A stretch of DNA of 64,000 bases, taken from NCBI GenBank assembly GCA_018857735.1, contig JABMCL010002470.1:470001-534000 (forward strand), read 5' to 3'. The stretch's first letter is position 1; every line of letters starts with the position of its first letter. This document shows, piece by piece, positions 14,119 to 26,964 of this stretch. The DNA comes from Alviniconcha marisindica. Its lineage: Eukaryota; Mollusca; Gastropoda; Provannidae. The position numbers were made by a program, and so were the translations under genes. Below the pieces are notes generated by a model, which saw only the letters and a list, made by a program, of their open reading frames with translations, made no database searches and was not told the origin of the DNA.

Positions 14119-17100
14119 GTGAGTGTGTGTGTATGTGTGTGTGTATGTGTGTGTGTGTGCCTACTTGGAAAGGGGAGTAAATTGTTGAGTCCTAAACATT
14201 TGCCTGTTATGTTTTTAATAAGTGGTTGATTATTAAGTTTTGCTTGGCAGTCTAATGAGCATTTGCGCTCTGCTGGTGGCTGATGAGTTTGTGGATTGTT
14301 CAGGACCTTGAGTTGACAAAGAGAGAACTGCAGGCAGCCCGCTTGGAGCTGAAGGCACTCAGGGAGCAGAGTGACTACAAAGACCGCTTGATAGAGGTAA
14401 GTGGGATACCCAGCATACTGCATGCGCTATGGGGCTGCAGAAATACACGCACCCAGTTGCCCACAACATGTAGGAAAAGCTTCATGGGGAATTGGGACCA
14501 GATATCACTAGCTCACTGGGCGAGTCATGATTTTGCCTTCTGCATTGTTGATGATTTATCAGAATATCTTAAATGTTTTGATCATCAGAGAAGAATTTGG
14601 AGCAGAGTTGCCCACAGTTCAAAGTCAGTGCCATTTTAACTCAGCTAGAACTGTATAAAAAAAAAAAGGAGACAAAAAGAAGAAGAAAAGAGCCTGAATG
14701 AAAAATTCTTGGGTTGGTAATTAAAAAATTAAAAAAATCAGGATAGTAAAGCTGCCTGTTTTGTGAGGTTTGAAACCATATGTCATAAGGCTGTGGTTGC
14801 TGTTGGTCTGTATGAGAAATGTGGGTGACACAGGCATGATGATGTGCTAATGCAAGGTAGACCAGGGTTTGCTCCTCCCAGCGCTAAAAATGTCTCAACA
14901 AATTGAAGAAGCTGAAATGTGAAAAACGCTACAGCTTGCATTTTATTTTTTATTATGATGATGATGACGTGTGTGAGTGTGTGTGTGCACGTGCACTTAA
15001 GTGGGTGTGTGCACGTGCGCTTAAGTGGGTGTGCATTTTGAATTAACAAGATTACCATCATCATCTGTGCTCTGCAGGAAAGTGGTTTGGTGATAGTAGC
15101 TGCAGAAAATGGAGAGCTGGCATTAGAGCGGAGCAAGGAGGCGCCCTCAGCCAACGGCCCCATCGGCATGGGAGGCTTGCTGCTGTCGTCAGAAGCCCTG
15201 GACCTGCTGAACAAGAGCGGCGAGGGTTCCTTAGGTACGCACACCCTTGCCTCTTCTCCTCCTGCATCTCACATCACTCACCCCACTCCCAGCACTGGCA
15301 CCTCCATCCCTCTCCCCAGCCAGCCTGCAGCAGAAGCGCCCGAATCGGAGAGTCACATCCATAGCACGACAACTGAGAGCGCAAGCCTGAGTGAAGGTTT
15401 AGATGGCTCTTCGGTTGACGGGCCTGTGCTGGAGGACTCATCCTGTGTTGATGGCCCAAATGTGGTGGGGGCTTCTTCTGTGGTGGCTGGTGGGGGTGAG
15501 GGAGGTACCGGTGCTGATGCTGTCCATGCTCTCAACTCTGCCCCTTCTGGCAGATCAGTCTTGCATTCCCCCGGTGAAGAAAATGGCCAAAATTCTCCTG
15601 AGCAGGTGGATGTAAATCCCTCAGTGAGTGCTGAAGGCGAAGACGCGGGGTCTTCTTCTCAGCCTGAAAGTGATGTCGGTAAGAATTCAGGGGTTGAAAA
15701 TGCAGGCCCCGCTGTTGTTGGCCATGGGGTGCAAGGGAATGAGAGCATGGAAGAGAGCGTTTTAGTTGGCATGCTTACATCTTCGCATGATCAGGATAGC
15801 AGTGCCTGTAAGGATGGTGGACAGGAAGGGTCAGAACTGGCCGGCGAGTCTGAGCTGGTGGTGGAGCTAGAGCCCTGCCCCGGTGATGAAAAACCTGCCG
15901 ATTCCTTCCCCACTGCCACCCAATCCAGCTTGCCAGGTGGCGGGTCTGACTTTCCGTCCATCGTCCTTTCAGAGTGTAGCCACAGCCAGCAAGTAAGCTG
16001 TCAAGATTCGGAAGACGATGTTGATGAATTTTTCGATGCTGTCAGCACACCGCTCCCTTCCCCTCTTGATACAAGCACTGAGTTTGAGGTGGTTGGGAAG
16101 AGCACAGGGGAAGGCACTACATTTGGGGTGTCAGATGCAACATCACTCGATGCGGCAGGGTTGAACATCGGGGACACATCGTTTGTTGTTGCAGGCGTGA
16201 CCACTGGGGAAACATGTGATGTTGATTCGGGTACTGGGAAGGATGATTACAGTGGAGAAGTGGATGTGAGGAAGGAAAAAGAAGAGGGTGATGATTTTTT
16301 TGATGCTGTGGTAGTGGAATCAAAAGGTGAAGAAAAGACTGAAGCAGACATTGGGGAGGGAAAGAAAGAGGGTGACATGGGTTTTGATGCTGAGGGAGTG
16401 GAAGCAAAAGACGAAGAAAAGACTGAAAAGGACATGGGAGAGGGAAAAGGAGAGGGTGATGGGGCTTTTGATGATGAGGGACCAGGACTAAAAGGGGAAG
16501 AAAAGACCGATATAGACATCGGTGGGGGAAAAGCAGTGGATGGCAGGGGTTTTGATGATGAGGGACCAGGACTAAAAGGGGGAGAAAAGACTGAAGTAGA
16601 CGTGGAGGAGGGAAAGGAAGAGGGTGACAGAGGCTTTGATGATGAGGGACCAGGACTAAAAGGGGGAGAAAAGACAGAAGTAGACGTGGAGGAGGGAAAG
16701 GGAGAGGGTGACAGGAGCTTTGATGATGAGGGAAAGACTAAGTAGACGTGGAGGAGGAAAGGAAGAGGGTGACAGAGGCTTTGATGATGAGGGACCAGGA
16801 CTAAAAGGGGGAGAAAAGACAGAAGTAGACATGGAGGAGGGAAAGGAAGAGGGTGACAGGGGCTTTGATGATGAGGGTCCAGGACTAAAAGGGGGAGAAA
16901 AGACAGAAGTAGATGTGGAGAAGGGAAAGGGAGAGGGTCCAGGACTAAAAGGGGGAGAAAAGACAGAAGTAGACGTGGAGGAGGGAAAGGAAGAGGGTGA
17001 CAGAGGCTTTGATGATGAGGGACCAGGACTAAAAGGGGGAGAAAAGACAGAAGTAGACGTGGAGGAGGGAAAGGGAGAGGGTGACAGAGGCTTTGATGAT

Positions 17101-20100
17101 GAGGGACCAGGACTAAAAGGGGGAGAAAAGACAGAAGTAGACGTGGAGGAGGGAGAGGGTGACAGAGGCTTTGATGATGAGGGACCAGGACTAAAAGGGG
17201 GAGAAAAGACAGAAGTAGACGTGGAGGAGGGAAAGGAAGAGGGTGACAGAGGCTTTGATGATGAGGGACCAGGACTAAAAGGGGGAGAAAAGACTGAAGT
17301 AGACGTGGAGGAGGGAAAGGAAGAGGGTGACAGAGGCTTTGATGATGAGGGACCAGGACTAAAAGGGGGAGAAAAGACTGAAGTAGACGTGGAGGAGGGA
17401 AAGGGAGAGGGTGACAGGAGCTTTGATGATGAGGGAGTGGAAACAAAAGGGGAAGAAAAGACTGAAGGGGACAACAGGGTGGATCTAGAAGAAAACCTCA
17501 CAGAAGGCAGCACCAAAGTTTTGGGTTCAGAGGAGAAGGAGGGTGATGCTGATGCGGAGAGCCTGACCGAGGAGGGTACCAAAAATCAGTCTCCTTCAGA
17601 GACAGCAGACAGTGGTGAGGGAGTTGATGGAGAAGACAAAGATGAAAATGTGACCAAGACGGACGTGGGCGTCATGCCTGTTGTAGTGGAGGGAATGGGT
17701 GCAGAGGGCTTGCAGGCACAAAACTCGCAGCACATCACAGATACACGCCTGGGAGATGGGTCCTCAGTCACAGCCAATAGGGACTCTGTAGACTTTCCTA
17801 GTGAGATAATGGATGAGGATTCTGCTGGTGTGAGTGGGGCTCAGCGTGTGGGAGAGGTCGCAGTGAGAGTAAGCATGAGTGATGAAAGTAATGATGTTGT
17901 GGGGACAGATGTGTGTGAAGGGAAAGAGAGTGTGACTGTCAGCAGTGAGAGTGGTGAGCACGGTAGTGAAGAACCTGTTGCCGGCGTTGTCGTGGAAGGG
18001 CAATTGCAAGATGTTGCGGACAAGAAAGTTGCGTCTCAAGTTGTCGATGAAACTGATCACGTGGCGGCTGCTTTGAACGAGCAGACTGGATCTGATGATA
18101 CACAAAATCTGTCGGCATTTTCTGCTGAAGTGGATGATGCATCACCTGTGTCAGCACCCAAAATTGGATCAGATGACGAGCAAAGTACATCAAAATCAGC
18201 TCCTGTTACGTTGGTATCAGCAACTGCATTGGACCAGCAGCAGCTTGTCATGTCAGCATCAGAGGCTGATTCTGAGGCAGGGCACTCAGGTGATGAAGCC
18301 ATGGATGTATTTGAACATGATGGTGAGGCCAGGCGAAGTGTGTCAGGGGAATCCTGCCAGCAGGCCCCAGAAGAGAAAGAGGCTGAAGCGGAGCCGCAAG
18401 AACGAGCTTCTGAGGTACCGAGTGAGTCTGATTCCAGAAAGTGTCAGGAAGAATCTGACAGCAGCAAGCAAAGCCAAGGTGCAGAGAGCTTGGAGTGTCA
18501 AGGGAAGAAAGATGCAGGTGTGAGTGAAGAGTCAGAAGAGCTGCCCGACACCCTGTCCCCGTTGTTGGATGCCAGAAAAACACTGAATCGTGACCTCAGT
18601 GAGGGGGCAACATCTGAAGACTCTGAAGCGATTCTGGACAATGAGGAGTATGATTTTGATGACATTGATGAGGTTCTGGCTGACGGCAGTCCAGTTGCAT
18701 GCAAGGGGAAGGGTGGAGAGCAAGACTTGGATGACATGAGCGCAGAGGCTGCTGCAGAGGATTCTGTCAGCTTTGGGAGCAGGGACTCGGGTCTGCAGGA
18801 CAGCATCTGCAACAGAGAGAACGAAGCCAGCCAAGGGGACGCAGCCAGCTTTGGCAGCAGGGACTCAGGCCTGCAAGAGAGCGCCCCCAGCAAAGAGTCT
18901 GAGGCTAGCAAAGAGGACTCAGCCAGCGTGCAGAGCAGAGATTCAGGATCAGTGGTGGAAGATGCATCCCCCTTTCCAGGCAAGGACAGCACCACGGGTG
19001 CAGGAGCGGGTGCCGAGGGTGGAGCTGAAGGGGGCACACCCGGAGTCAAGGGATCCATGGAGTCGTTGGATCTGGAGGCAAAACTGGATAAAATGGTATC
19101 GGATGACTCTGGTGCCAAGAAGACTCCTGCCAAGGAAAAGCACAAGCAGAAAAAGTCAACAAAGTTCAAGCGGTTCAAAAACATATTCAAGTGATTTTTG
19201 CGTTGATGTTTTCGTTTTGCTCGGTGTTATTGACATTTATCCAGCTTATGATCTTGCCACATTTTTTTCTCTCCACATTGTCTCTTAAAACCTTTATAAT
19301 TGTGCCAATTAATGTATAATGTATGCCATTGCAAGTGCTAGTTGGAGTCTAGCGAAACTTTTTATTTCCTGCCTCCACGTTGGTGTTTCATCAGTTTTGA
19401 CAGACTGTATGGAGATGGAATTGACATTGGTATAACAGGGTTGCATGAGCATAATGGCAGATTGTCAGGTTTTTAATTGTAAATTGTTGGCTTTATATAA
19501 CTGCGCAGTTTGGGTTAATTTCAAACAAGAAAATTAAGCAAGATATCACATTCAAACGATGTATTGTTGTCTGGGTCTCATATTACTTATTAGCAGCTTT
19601 TTCCTTGAACTTTGATCTGTGAATCACATTTAACTTAAAACAAGCAAATAAAGAATGAAACACATTCAGACAAAGACAAAAATGAAACAAAAACATTTGA
19701 TATTAGGTCTATGATACAACTTTTAATTGCTTTAATGTCATGTTGTCTTATGAATCTCTTTCCATGTCCAAGAACCTACGTGTATAGTATTTTTTATACC
19801 AGGGCTTCAACTTGAAGGGGCCCATGCTTCTGTACTTGGAGCTTAATCATGCACTTGGAGCTTAACCCTTCATCAGTAGACTGGAGTACCTAAGCAAAAC
19901 CCTTCATCAGTAGACTGGAGTACCTAAGCAAAACCCTTCATCAGTAGACTGGAGTACCTAAGCAAAACCCTTCATCAGTAGACTGGAGTACCTAAGCAAA
20001 ACCCTTCATCAGTAGACTGTGGAGTACCTAAGCAAAACCCTTCATCAGTAGACTGTGGAGTACCTAAGCAAAACCCTTCATCAGTAGACTGTGGAGTACC

Positions 20101-23100
20101 TAAGCAAAACCCTTCATCAGTAGACTGTGGAGTACCTAAGCAAAACCCTTCATCAGTAGACTGGAGTACCTAAGCAAAACCCTTCATCAGTAACTGGAGC
20201 ACCTAAGCAAAACCCTTCATCAGTAGACTGTGGAGTACCTAAGCAAAACCCTTCATCAGTAGACTGTGGAGTACCTAAGCAAAACCCTTCATCAGTAGAC
20301 TGTGGAGTACCTAAGCAAACTGCAGTGTGAAACAGTCAGCTGTAGTAATAATTTTTATGTGCAACCAGTATAGCGAACATCATTTCCTTGAGTTGTTGTT
20401 GAGAGGTTATTAAAATAGTCTTGAGTTGTCTTGTTTTGTTTTTGGTGTTTGTTCATCTGTCTATGTAAGTGTTATGTTTTTGTTGTTGTTTTGTCTTCTT
20501 ACCAGAATAGAAAGGTCTAGTGTGCATATGATCTGAATAGATATTTGTCCTTTGGTTAGGAAAATTTGTTGCTGAAAACTGAAAGTGTAATAGACTGTGT
20601 AACTTGATTGTCAGTGCAAACTGTACCATTATCTTTAGCTGAGGTGAAGCAGTTGTGTGATGCAATCTTGTGTCGGTCTGGTCATTTTTCTGGTGCTTCA
20701 TTGAAGGATGGTAAAGGGTGACAATAAACAGTGGTACTTATCACCATTCCTGTTATGTTTGATGACTCACATACCATGTAGCTTTACAGCTGAAACTGTG
20801 TGATTTGTATCACATACATGCCACATAGTATTTAATGGACAGTGTTACACAGGTCAAAATAATATTCTGAGAGGGAGGAAAGGGTATTTTCATGTTTCAG
20901 CCTTGGTTTGACTTTCCTTATTGTAAGTAATACAGGTGTTGTCTTTATCAGGTAATAACTCTTTAACAGTGGTGTGTGTGTCTGGGAGGAAATGCATAAT
21001 GCTTAATTTGGTTAATTGAATGGAATGTGTCAACATATTTTTTTAGATAGAAAGGCAACCCAAGAATTATTTTTGTTGTTGAAATGTTGATTAAAACTTT
21101 TAGACTTTTTCTTCAGACCTAATAAAAAACACAGTGCTCTCTCCTCCCACCCCCTGCCTGAAACTCAGCAAAACTAAAAGTACCATTATCCCACCCACCC
21201 CCCGCTCACCCACCCGCCCACCAAGACCTAATAAAAACACAGTGCTCTCTCCTCCCACCCCCTTCCTGAAACTCGGCAAAACTAAAAGTACCATTATCCC
21301 CCCCACCCCCCGCTCACCCACCCCCCACCAAGACCTAATAAAAACACAGTGCTCTCTCCTCCCACCCCCTGCCTGAAACTCGGCAAAACTAAAAGTACCA
21401 TTATCCCACTCACCCCCTGCTCACCCACCCGCCCACCAAGACCTAATAAAAACACAGTGCTCTCTCCTCCCACCCCCTTCCTGAAACTCGGCAAAACTAA
21501 AAGTACCATTATCCCACTCACCCCCGCTCACCCACCCGCCCACCAAGACCTAATAAAAACACAGTGCTCTCTCCTCCCACCCCCTGCCTGAAACTCGGCA
21601 AAACTAAAAGTACCATTATCCCCCCCCCCCCCGCTCCCCACCCGCCCACCAAGACCTAATAAAAACACAGTGTTCTCTCCTCCCACCCCCTGCCTGAAAC
21701 TCGGCAAAACTAAAAGTACCATTATCCCACTCACCCCCTGCTCACCCACCCGCCCACCAAGACCTAATAAAAACACAGTGCTCTCTCCTCCCACCCCTTG
21801 CCTGAAACTCAGCAAAACTAAAAGTACCATTATCCCACTCACCTCCCGCTCACCCACCTGCCCACCAAGACCTAATAAAAACACAGTGCTCTCTTCTCCC
21901 ACCCCTTGCCTGAAACTCGGCAAAACTAAAAGTACCATTATCTCCCACCCACCCCACCCCACCCCCACCCCTACCTGCTGCCCACCTGCCCAACAAGACC
22001 TATGTACTGGATTGGCTGAATATGTGAAAGCTGTGTGTTTTATGTATGTATGTATATATGTCTGAGTTGCAAGTGACTTCTCAGTAAGACTTAGTTTGAT
22101 CTTCACATTTGGAACACAGGTTTATCCTGTTCAAGGCTATCTTCAATGTATGACTGTGGTTTGATTTCATCCACTGTCAGTACTCTTCGCTTCAGGTGTT
22201 GTTTTTGTTTGGTTTTAATTTTTAAATGAAACTCAGTTTACACTGCCTGCATTTGCATGGTTGTAGTATGCACTTGTCAGGTTGGCCAAGACTGGCAGTC
22301 TTGTATTGTGAGAAAATGAGGATTGATACACATAATAGCATAGGCACCTAAACAACATCATAGCGTATGTGCCTAAAAAGAACCCCAAGTATCTGACGTA
22401 ATAACACAGATGATCATTCTGAAGGTCACAGTGAATAATTTGCAGAAATTTCAGAAATGAAAACGAAATGATCTGTGCTGTCTTGTGTGTCTGTTTCTTC
22501 TTCATTTTACTGTTTGTTTTCCTCCTGCGTGTCATTTATTAAAACTTTTTTTATTTATTGATATAGTTGTGTTGGATGTGAGTGTATAATATATAATAAA
22601 TTTGTCGCTCTTTGCCATTTTGCTTTCTGGGCGTCAAAATGATGAGTGTTTTACTCCGTCAGCTCAGTGTTTTCGTGCTCAGTTTGTTTTCCCAGTGCAG
22701 TTGTTTGTTCATGAATATGATTTAAAATTAATGCATTTTCACCACCGTCTTTCCTGTCTTTGTCCCCTCCTCTGCCACTTTCTCACCTGCCTCCCTCATT
22801 CGTGGACAGAAAAGGTACAAGCGGGGTTATATTAAGATTATAAGCAGCACTCACTTGGCACCTTCATGAACCCACAGAAAGGCTAATTACTATTGGCACT
22901 CCCCACTTTCATGAGTGGACAGATGCTGATTAAGCAGTGCTCCCTACTTTCATGAAGGGACAGGGGCTGATTAAGAGGCACTCCCCACTTTCGTGAAGGG
23001 ACAGGGGCTGATTTAGAAGCACTCTGGATTTTGTGGTCTCCTTGCTGGCTTGTGGCTACACAGTGTTTGTTAATAACAGAGATCAGAGGAACGGGGGGGG

Positions 23101-26100
23101 GGGAACAGAGTTTGGTGTTTGTACATGTATACTACTTGAGAAGGCGGAACACTTGTTTCCCTCCCTAACACATTGCATGATATTCAGAACTGTGTGTGAT
23201 GAACTGTTTTTTTTTGTATTTACAAACTTGTTTGAGTTTGGTGTTAATTGGAACCTGACTGTTGTTCTGATTTGCTGTGATTAATACGATGAGCAGTTTA
23301 ACAAATGATGGTAGTGCATGGACTGTCATTGTTCAGATGTGCTTCAAATAAGGTGTGTAGTGTTGTGCACTGTCCATGCATATGCTGCATTTTGTCACTG
23401 GGGAGTATGGTGCTATGGCTGCCATGATTGTGGATGATATTAAAAACATCTTGGTTGTAGCCTGATCTGATTGAGGAAGGAACGAGCACTGACAACACCA
23501 GGCGTTGAAGGTGCAGTGTTGTAAATTGTTTTTGAGACCTTGATTGCTGTTCAACATGGAAATCATTAAGCTGCTCAGCTGTACATGATGCTGTTGAAAA
23601 ACATGTTGGGTCACATGTCTAATTCTTGCTCAAAGTGCAGACCCTCCCCCCCCCCCCCATATATCATCACCCTCACTGCCACAGCTTATGGTTTTTATGC
23701 CCTTTGCCCTAACAACACAACCATGCAAATTAGTATCACTTGCCTCTTCTCCCCCCCCCCCCCCCCCCCCCCCGCCCCCATGGCCACACACACGCACACC
23801 TTATTACATATAATTAGGCAAGGAAACAAAGTGAATATAACCCCAAGCAAGTCTGTGTTGTGTGAACACTTCAGCAGCCGTAGGGTATACACTGTTCTGC
23901 TCTCTGCATGACAGTTTTGCCAGACAACACTATCAGTAACATTTATTTACACATGCATGTCTGATTAACTGGCAGAGAGACTTATGAGTAATGATACAGG
24001 CACCTGCAGTGGAAGAAAAAAGTGTTTGGGTACATCTGGATACATAATCTTTTTATATATATATATCATCTCCCTACTTCATATATTATGCCCAGTCAAC
24101 TGCAAAGGTTACATCAGGATGAAACACAGTATATCCTATCACAAAGTCTCATGTACTGTTATGACATGCTGCACTTTATATTTGAAGAATTTGCAGGAAA
24201 AAGAAAAGACAAATGATGTGGACATTGAGAAATCAAACTAAAAACAAATCAAGTAATGAGAATCAAACTCAGCTTGCATAATGTGTATTAGTTAACTGAA
24301 TATTAATCTCAGTGAGGTCTGTTTTTAAAATGACGTTCCAGTGTGTTTGTACTTCTGTTGTATTATTGTTTGCGTGTGCAATTGTTAATCAATTTGACAT
24401 ATTTTACTGTACCATAATTTCTGGGTTTAAAGGAACACCCTGGTACAGGCTGCCCCCCAGTGTTCTTTGAAAAGAAAAACAACAAAAACGGCCTAGTTGC
24501 TGTGCCAAGAAAGTAGCATTTATCCCAGCACAAACGAACCAGGATGTCATTTTGAGTGGCAGAGTATTATGTTCACTGTTCAAGTTTGCTTTAGTGTGAG
24601 TGTGTTTACTGAATAGACACATTTGGTCACACTATTCAAAGCAGCCTTAAACAGTGAACAGCTCTTTTGAGTTTGTACATCAGAGTTGGGAACTGTGAGC
24701 TGACTCTGATTTTAGCAGGTGTCAGGTTCATGTTTTGTGTGGAGAAGTTGTTTGCAAGCAAGAAAACCAAAAAAAAAAAAAAGCAAAAAAGATCTTGAGA
24801 CCATTGCACAGATTTAATCTATTAAAAAAAATGTTTGTTTCCACCTTTCATTCATAAAATACACTTGCATAAGATTAGAATATTTACTGAAATCAACATA
24901 TCAAATGAAAGAAGAATGAGCAGCTTGCACATTAAACCCAGAAATTGTTAGAATCTGATTGTGTGGCTAACACATTTGTACTTGAATTGCATTATGAAAT
25001 CATGAGTAAATTGAGTGTCTAACTCGTGACTTTGCCGTTTTTGCTTTTGACATTTATTGTTGTTATTTTAACTGGAATCAGAAAAGCATGATTGTTATGT
25101 ATGTATGTATCCAAACAGCATGTTGACATTTTTGTTTGTAGGTATTCAGTGCATTTCACAATTGTATGACCAGAATTTGGAGGTGGGATAGGGTTAGCAT
25201 GGCTGTTTGGTTTTTGTGTGGCTATTTGGTTTGTTGCACACCTTCATAATGAATTGTGGGAAATGTCTGGTAATTTTTTTAATTTTTTATTTTGTTTGCT
25301 GACATAGCAAAAAGTTGGTTCATAGATTTTGGTCAGTTAAAACTTAGCTTGTATGATGTACATTTGTTTTCTCCTCTCCAAATTTTACATTTACAAGTTA
25401 CAAGAGTTTAAAAATTCTCTTGCCATCCAGTTGTATTATTCCTTATAAGTGTATGTGAGAAGGTTGCCGTAGTTTATGCCTGTGGCATTGTTTTTTCTGG
25501 TAACGATAGTTATGGAATCTGAGGGCTTTATTTTTACTTGGAAAGAAAAAAGACTATGTTTGATTTATTTTTATAATTTACCCATTGTAAACTTTCAGGG
25601 TTTTCCCAAATTTGTAAACATTTATGGTTTTCCCTTTACACATTTTACCCTTGTTGCTATATACTGGTATATATTGCAGAAGCAGCAATAAAGATTTTAC
25701 TGGTTACAATGATTTGTTCTGTTATTTGTGAGCATAACTGAGAAGAAGCAAAGTCTGTTTTCTTAAGTGGTGTGGATTTGTTCAGTGTTAAAAGAAGGGC
25801 TTTACTGGTGAGTCCTTTGATGCTTGCTTTGAATGCGCTTTGTTGTATTACAGGCATAATCTTCACACTTTTTCGGCCTAAAACAGTTTGCATGCATTTG
25901 TTGGCATGTTGTGTGCATGCTTGATACTAAAAAGAACAAGAAAAAGAAGAAAAAAGGAAGAAAAGAATAGCAGTTCACATTTACACACATAATACTTGAT
26001 GTATATTATAAAATGTATGTTGCACTGTGACCTCTGAACCCGTTCCTTGCCTGTTAGACATCAATTGACATCTTTGATAAAGGACTTCCGACTTCCTTTG

Positions 26101-26907
26101 GGACCTCAAGTGATGTCCTGCTTGAAGTCAGCTTCTTCTTTTTTTAAACGTTTCCTTATTTGGAGCGCAGTTCTCAGAATGGGTGTTTCTGGTTGTCTTA
26201 AGCTTTGAGACAGTGTTTCTGGTCAGCTTTACCTTGGAGACTGTGCTTGCAATTAGCTTAAAGTCTGAGGCTATTGTTGACGGGAGATTGCACTACCAGC
26301 AGCATTAATTCTTTGGCAGGGAAAGCTTGGGTCCTTTGAAAAAACATAAATCTTGAAAGGCCTTTGGGGATGGGGAGGGTGGGGGTGCGATTGGTTGTGA
26401 TAATAGGTTCAGAATTGAAGTTTTGATTTTGGAATGAACATCTCATTTGCATGACAACAAAGGCATGACTTTAGACTGCACTCAATTGTCTTCACTGTAG
26501 ATTTGAAGAAACTTAGGGTTTACAGACTTAAACATCTTTATTGCATACTTTTCTATTTTGTCAACCTCACCAGCAGTTGTTTGCTCATTCCCCTGTGTAC
26601 TTTTGGATTTGGATGTTTTGTTTTTGCTTTGCTTTCTCATTTGTTTTTAGTCTTGTTGGTATATTTATATAAATGTTGCATGCAAAATTATTGGTTCTAG
26701 TATTAATTTACTATTATATTTTTTCATTTTTAGAAATTATAATTGTTCTATTTTGTGAGGGAGGGGGGTGGGGGTTGAAAAGTAAGACAATGCACTACTG
26801 TAATGAACTTGTTTGCCTTCTGTTTATTTTTAAGTACTGAATAATTAATTTCATCCATTACAAATGATATATATATAAATCATTCATTGCTTGGAATCTG
26901 CTTTATT

Positions 26908-26964
<57 letters not shown>

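Larger units (their letters stand above)
13159..14303 (+). other. LRRFIP2: LRRFIP intron C-D
   Basis: It contains an 81-bp direct duplication (13210-13359), a second duplication of about 50 bp at 13600-13690, and a compound GT/GA microsatellite (14010-14158). No exon was seen. Confidence 0.75.
19195..21113 (+). other. LRRFIP2: 3' UTR of the long form, or intron
   Basis: No coding sequence was seen. Candidate cleavage signals are AATAAA at 19647-19652 and 20723-20728. It contains the 34-36 bp array at 19866-20318. For the short isoform all of this is intron. Confidence 0.6.

Noticed and set aside
16247..17582. Open frames of 399 and 308 codons on the minus strand, Pro/Ser/Leu-rich
   Set aside because: They lie exactly opposite the 84-bp coding minisatellite. 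A unit length divisible by three keeps all frames open; there is no start context or family resemblance.
19866..20318. Regular short repeats that superficially resemble a CRISPR array
   Set aside because: The repeats are contiguous with no unique spacers, and the DNA is clearly animal nuclear.
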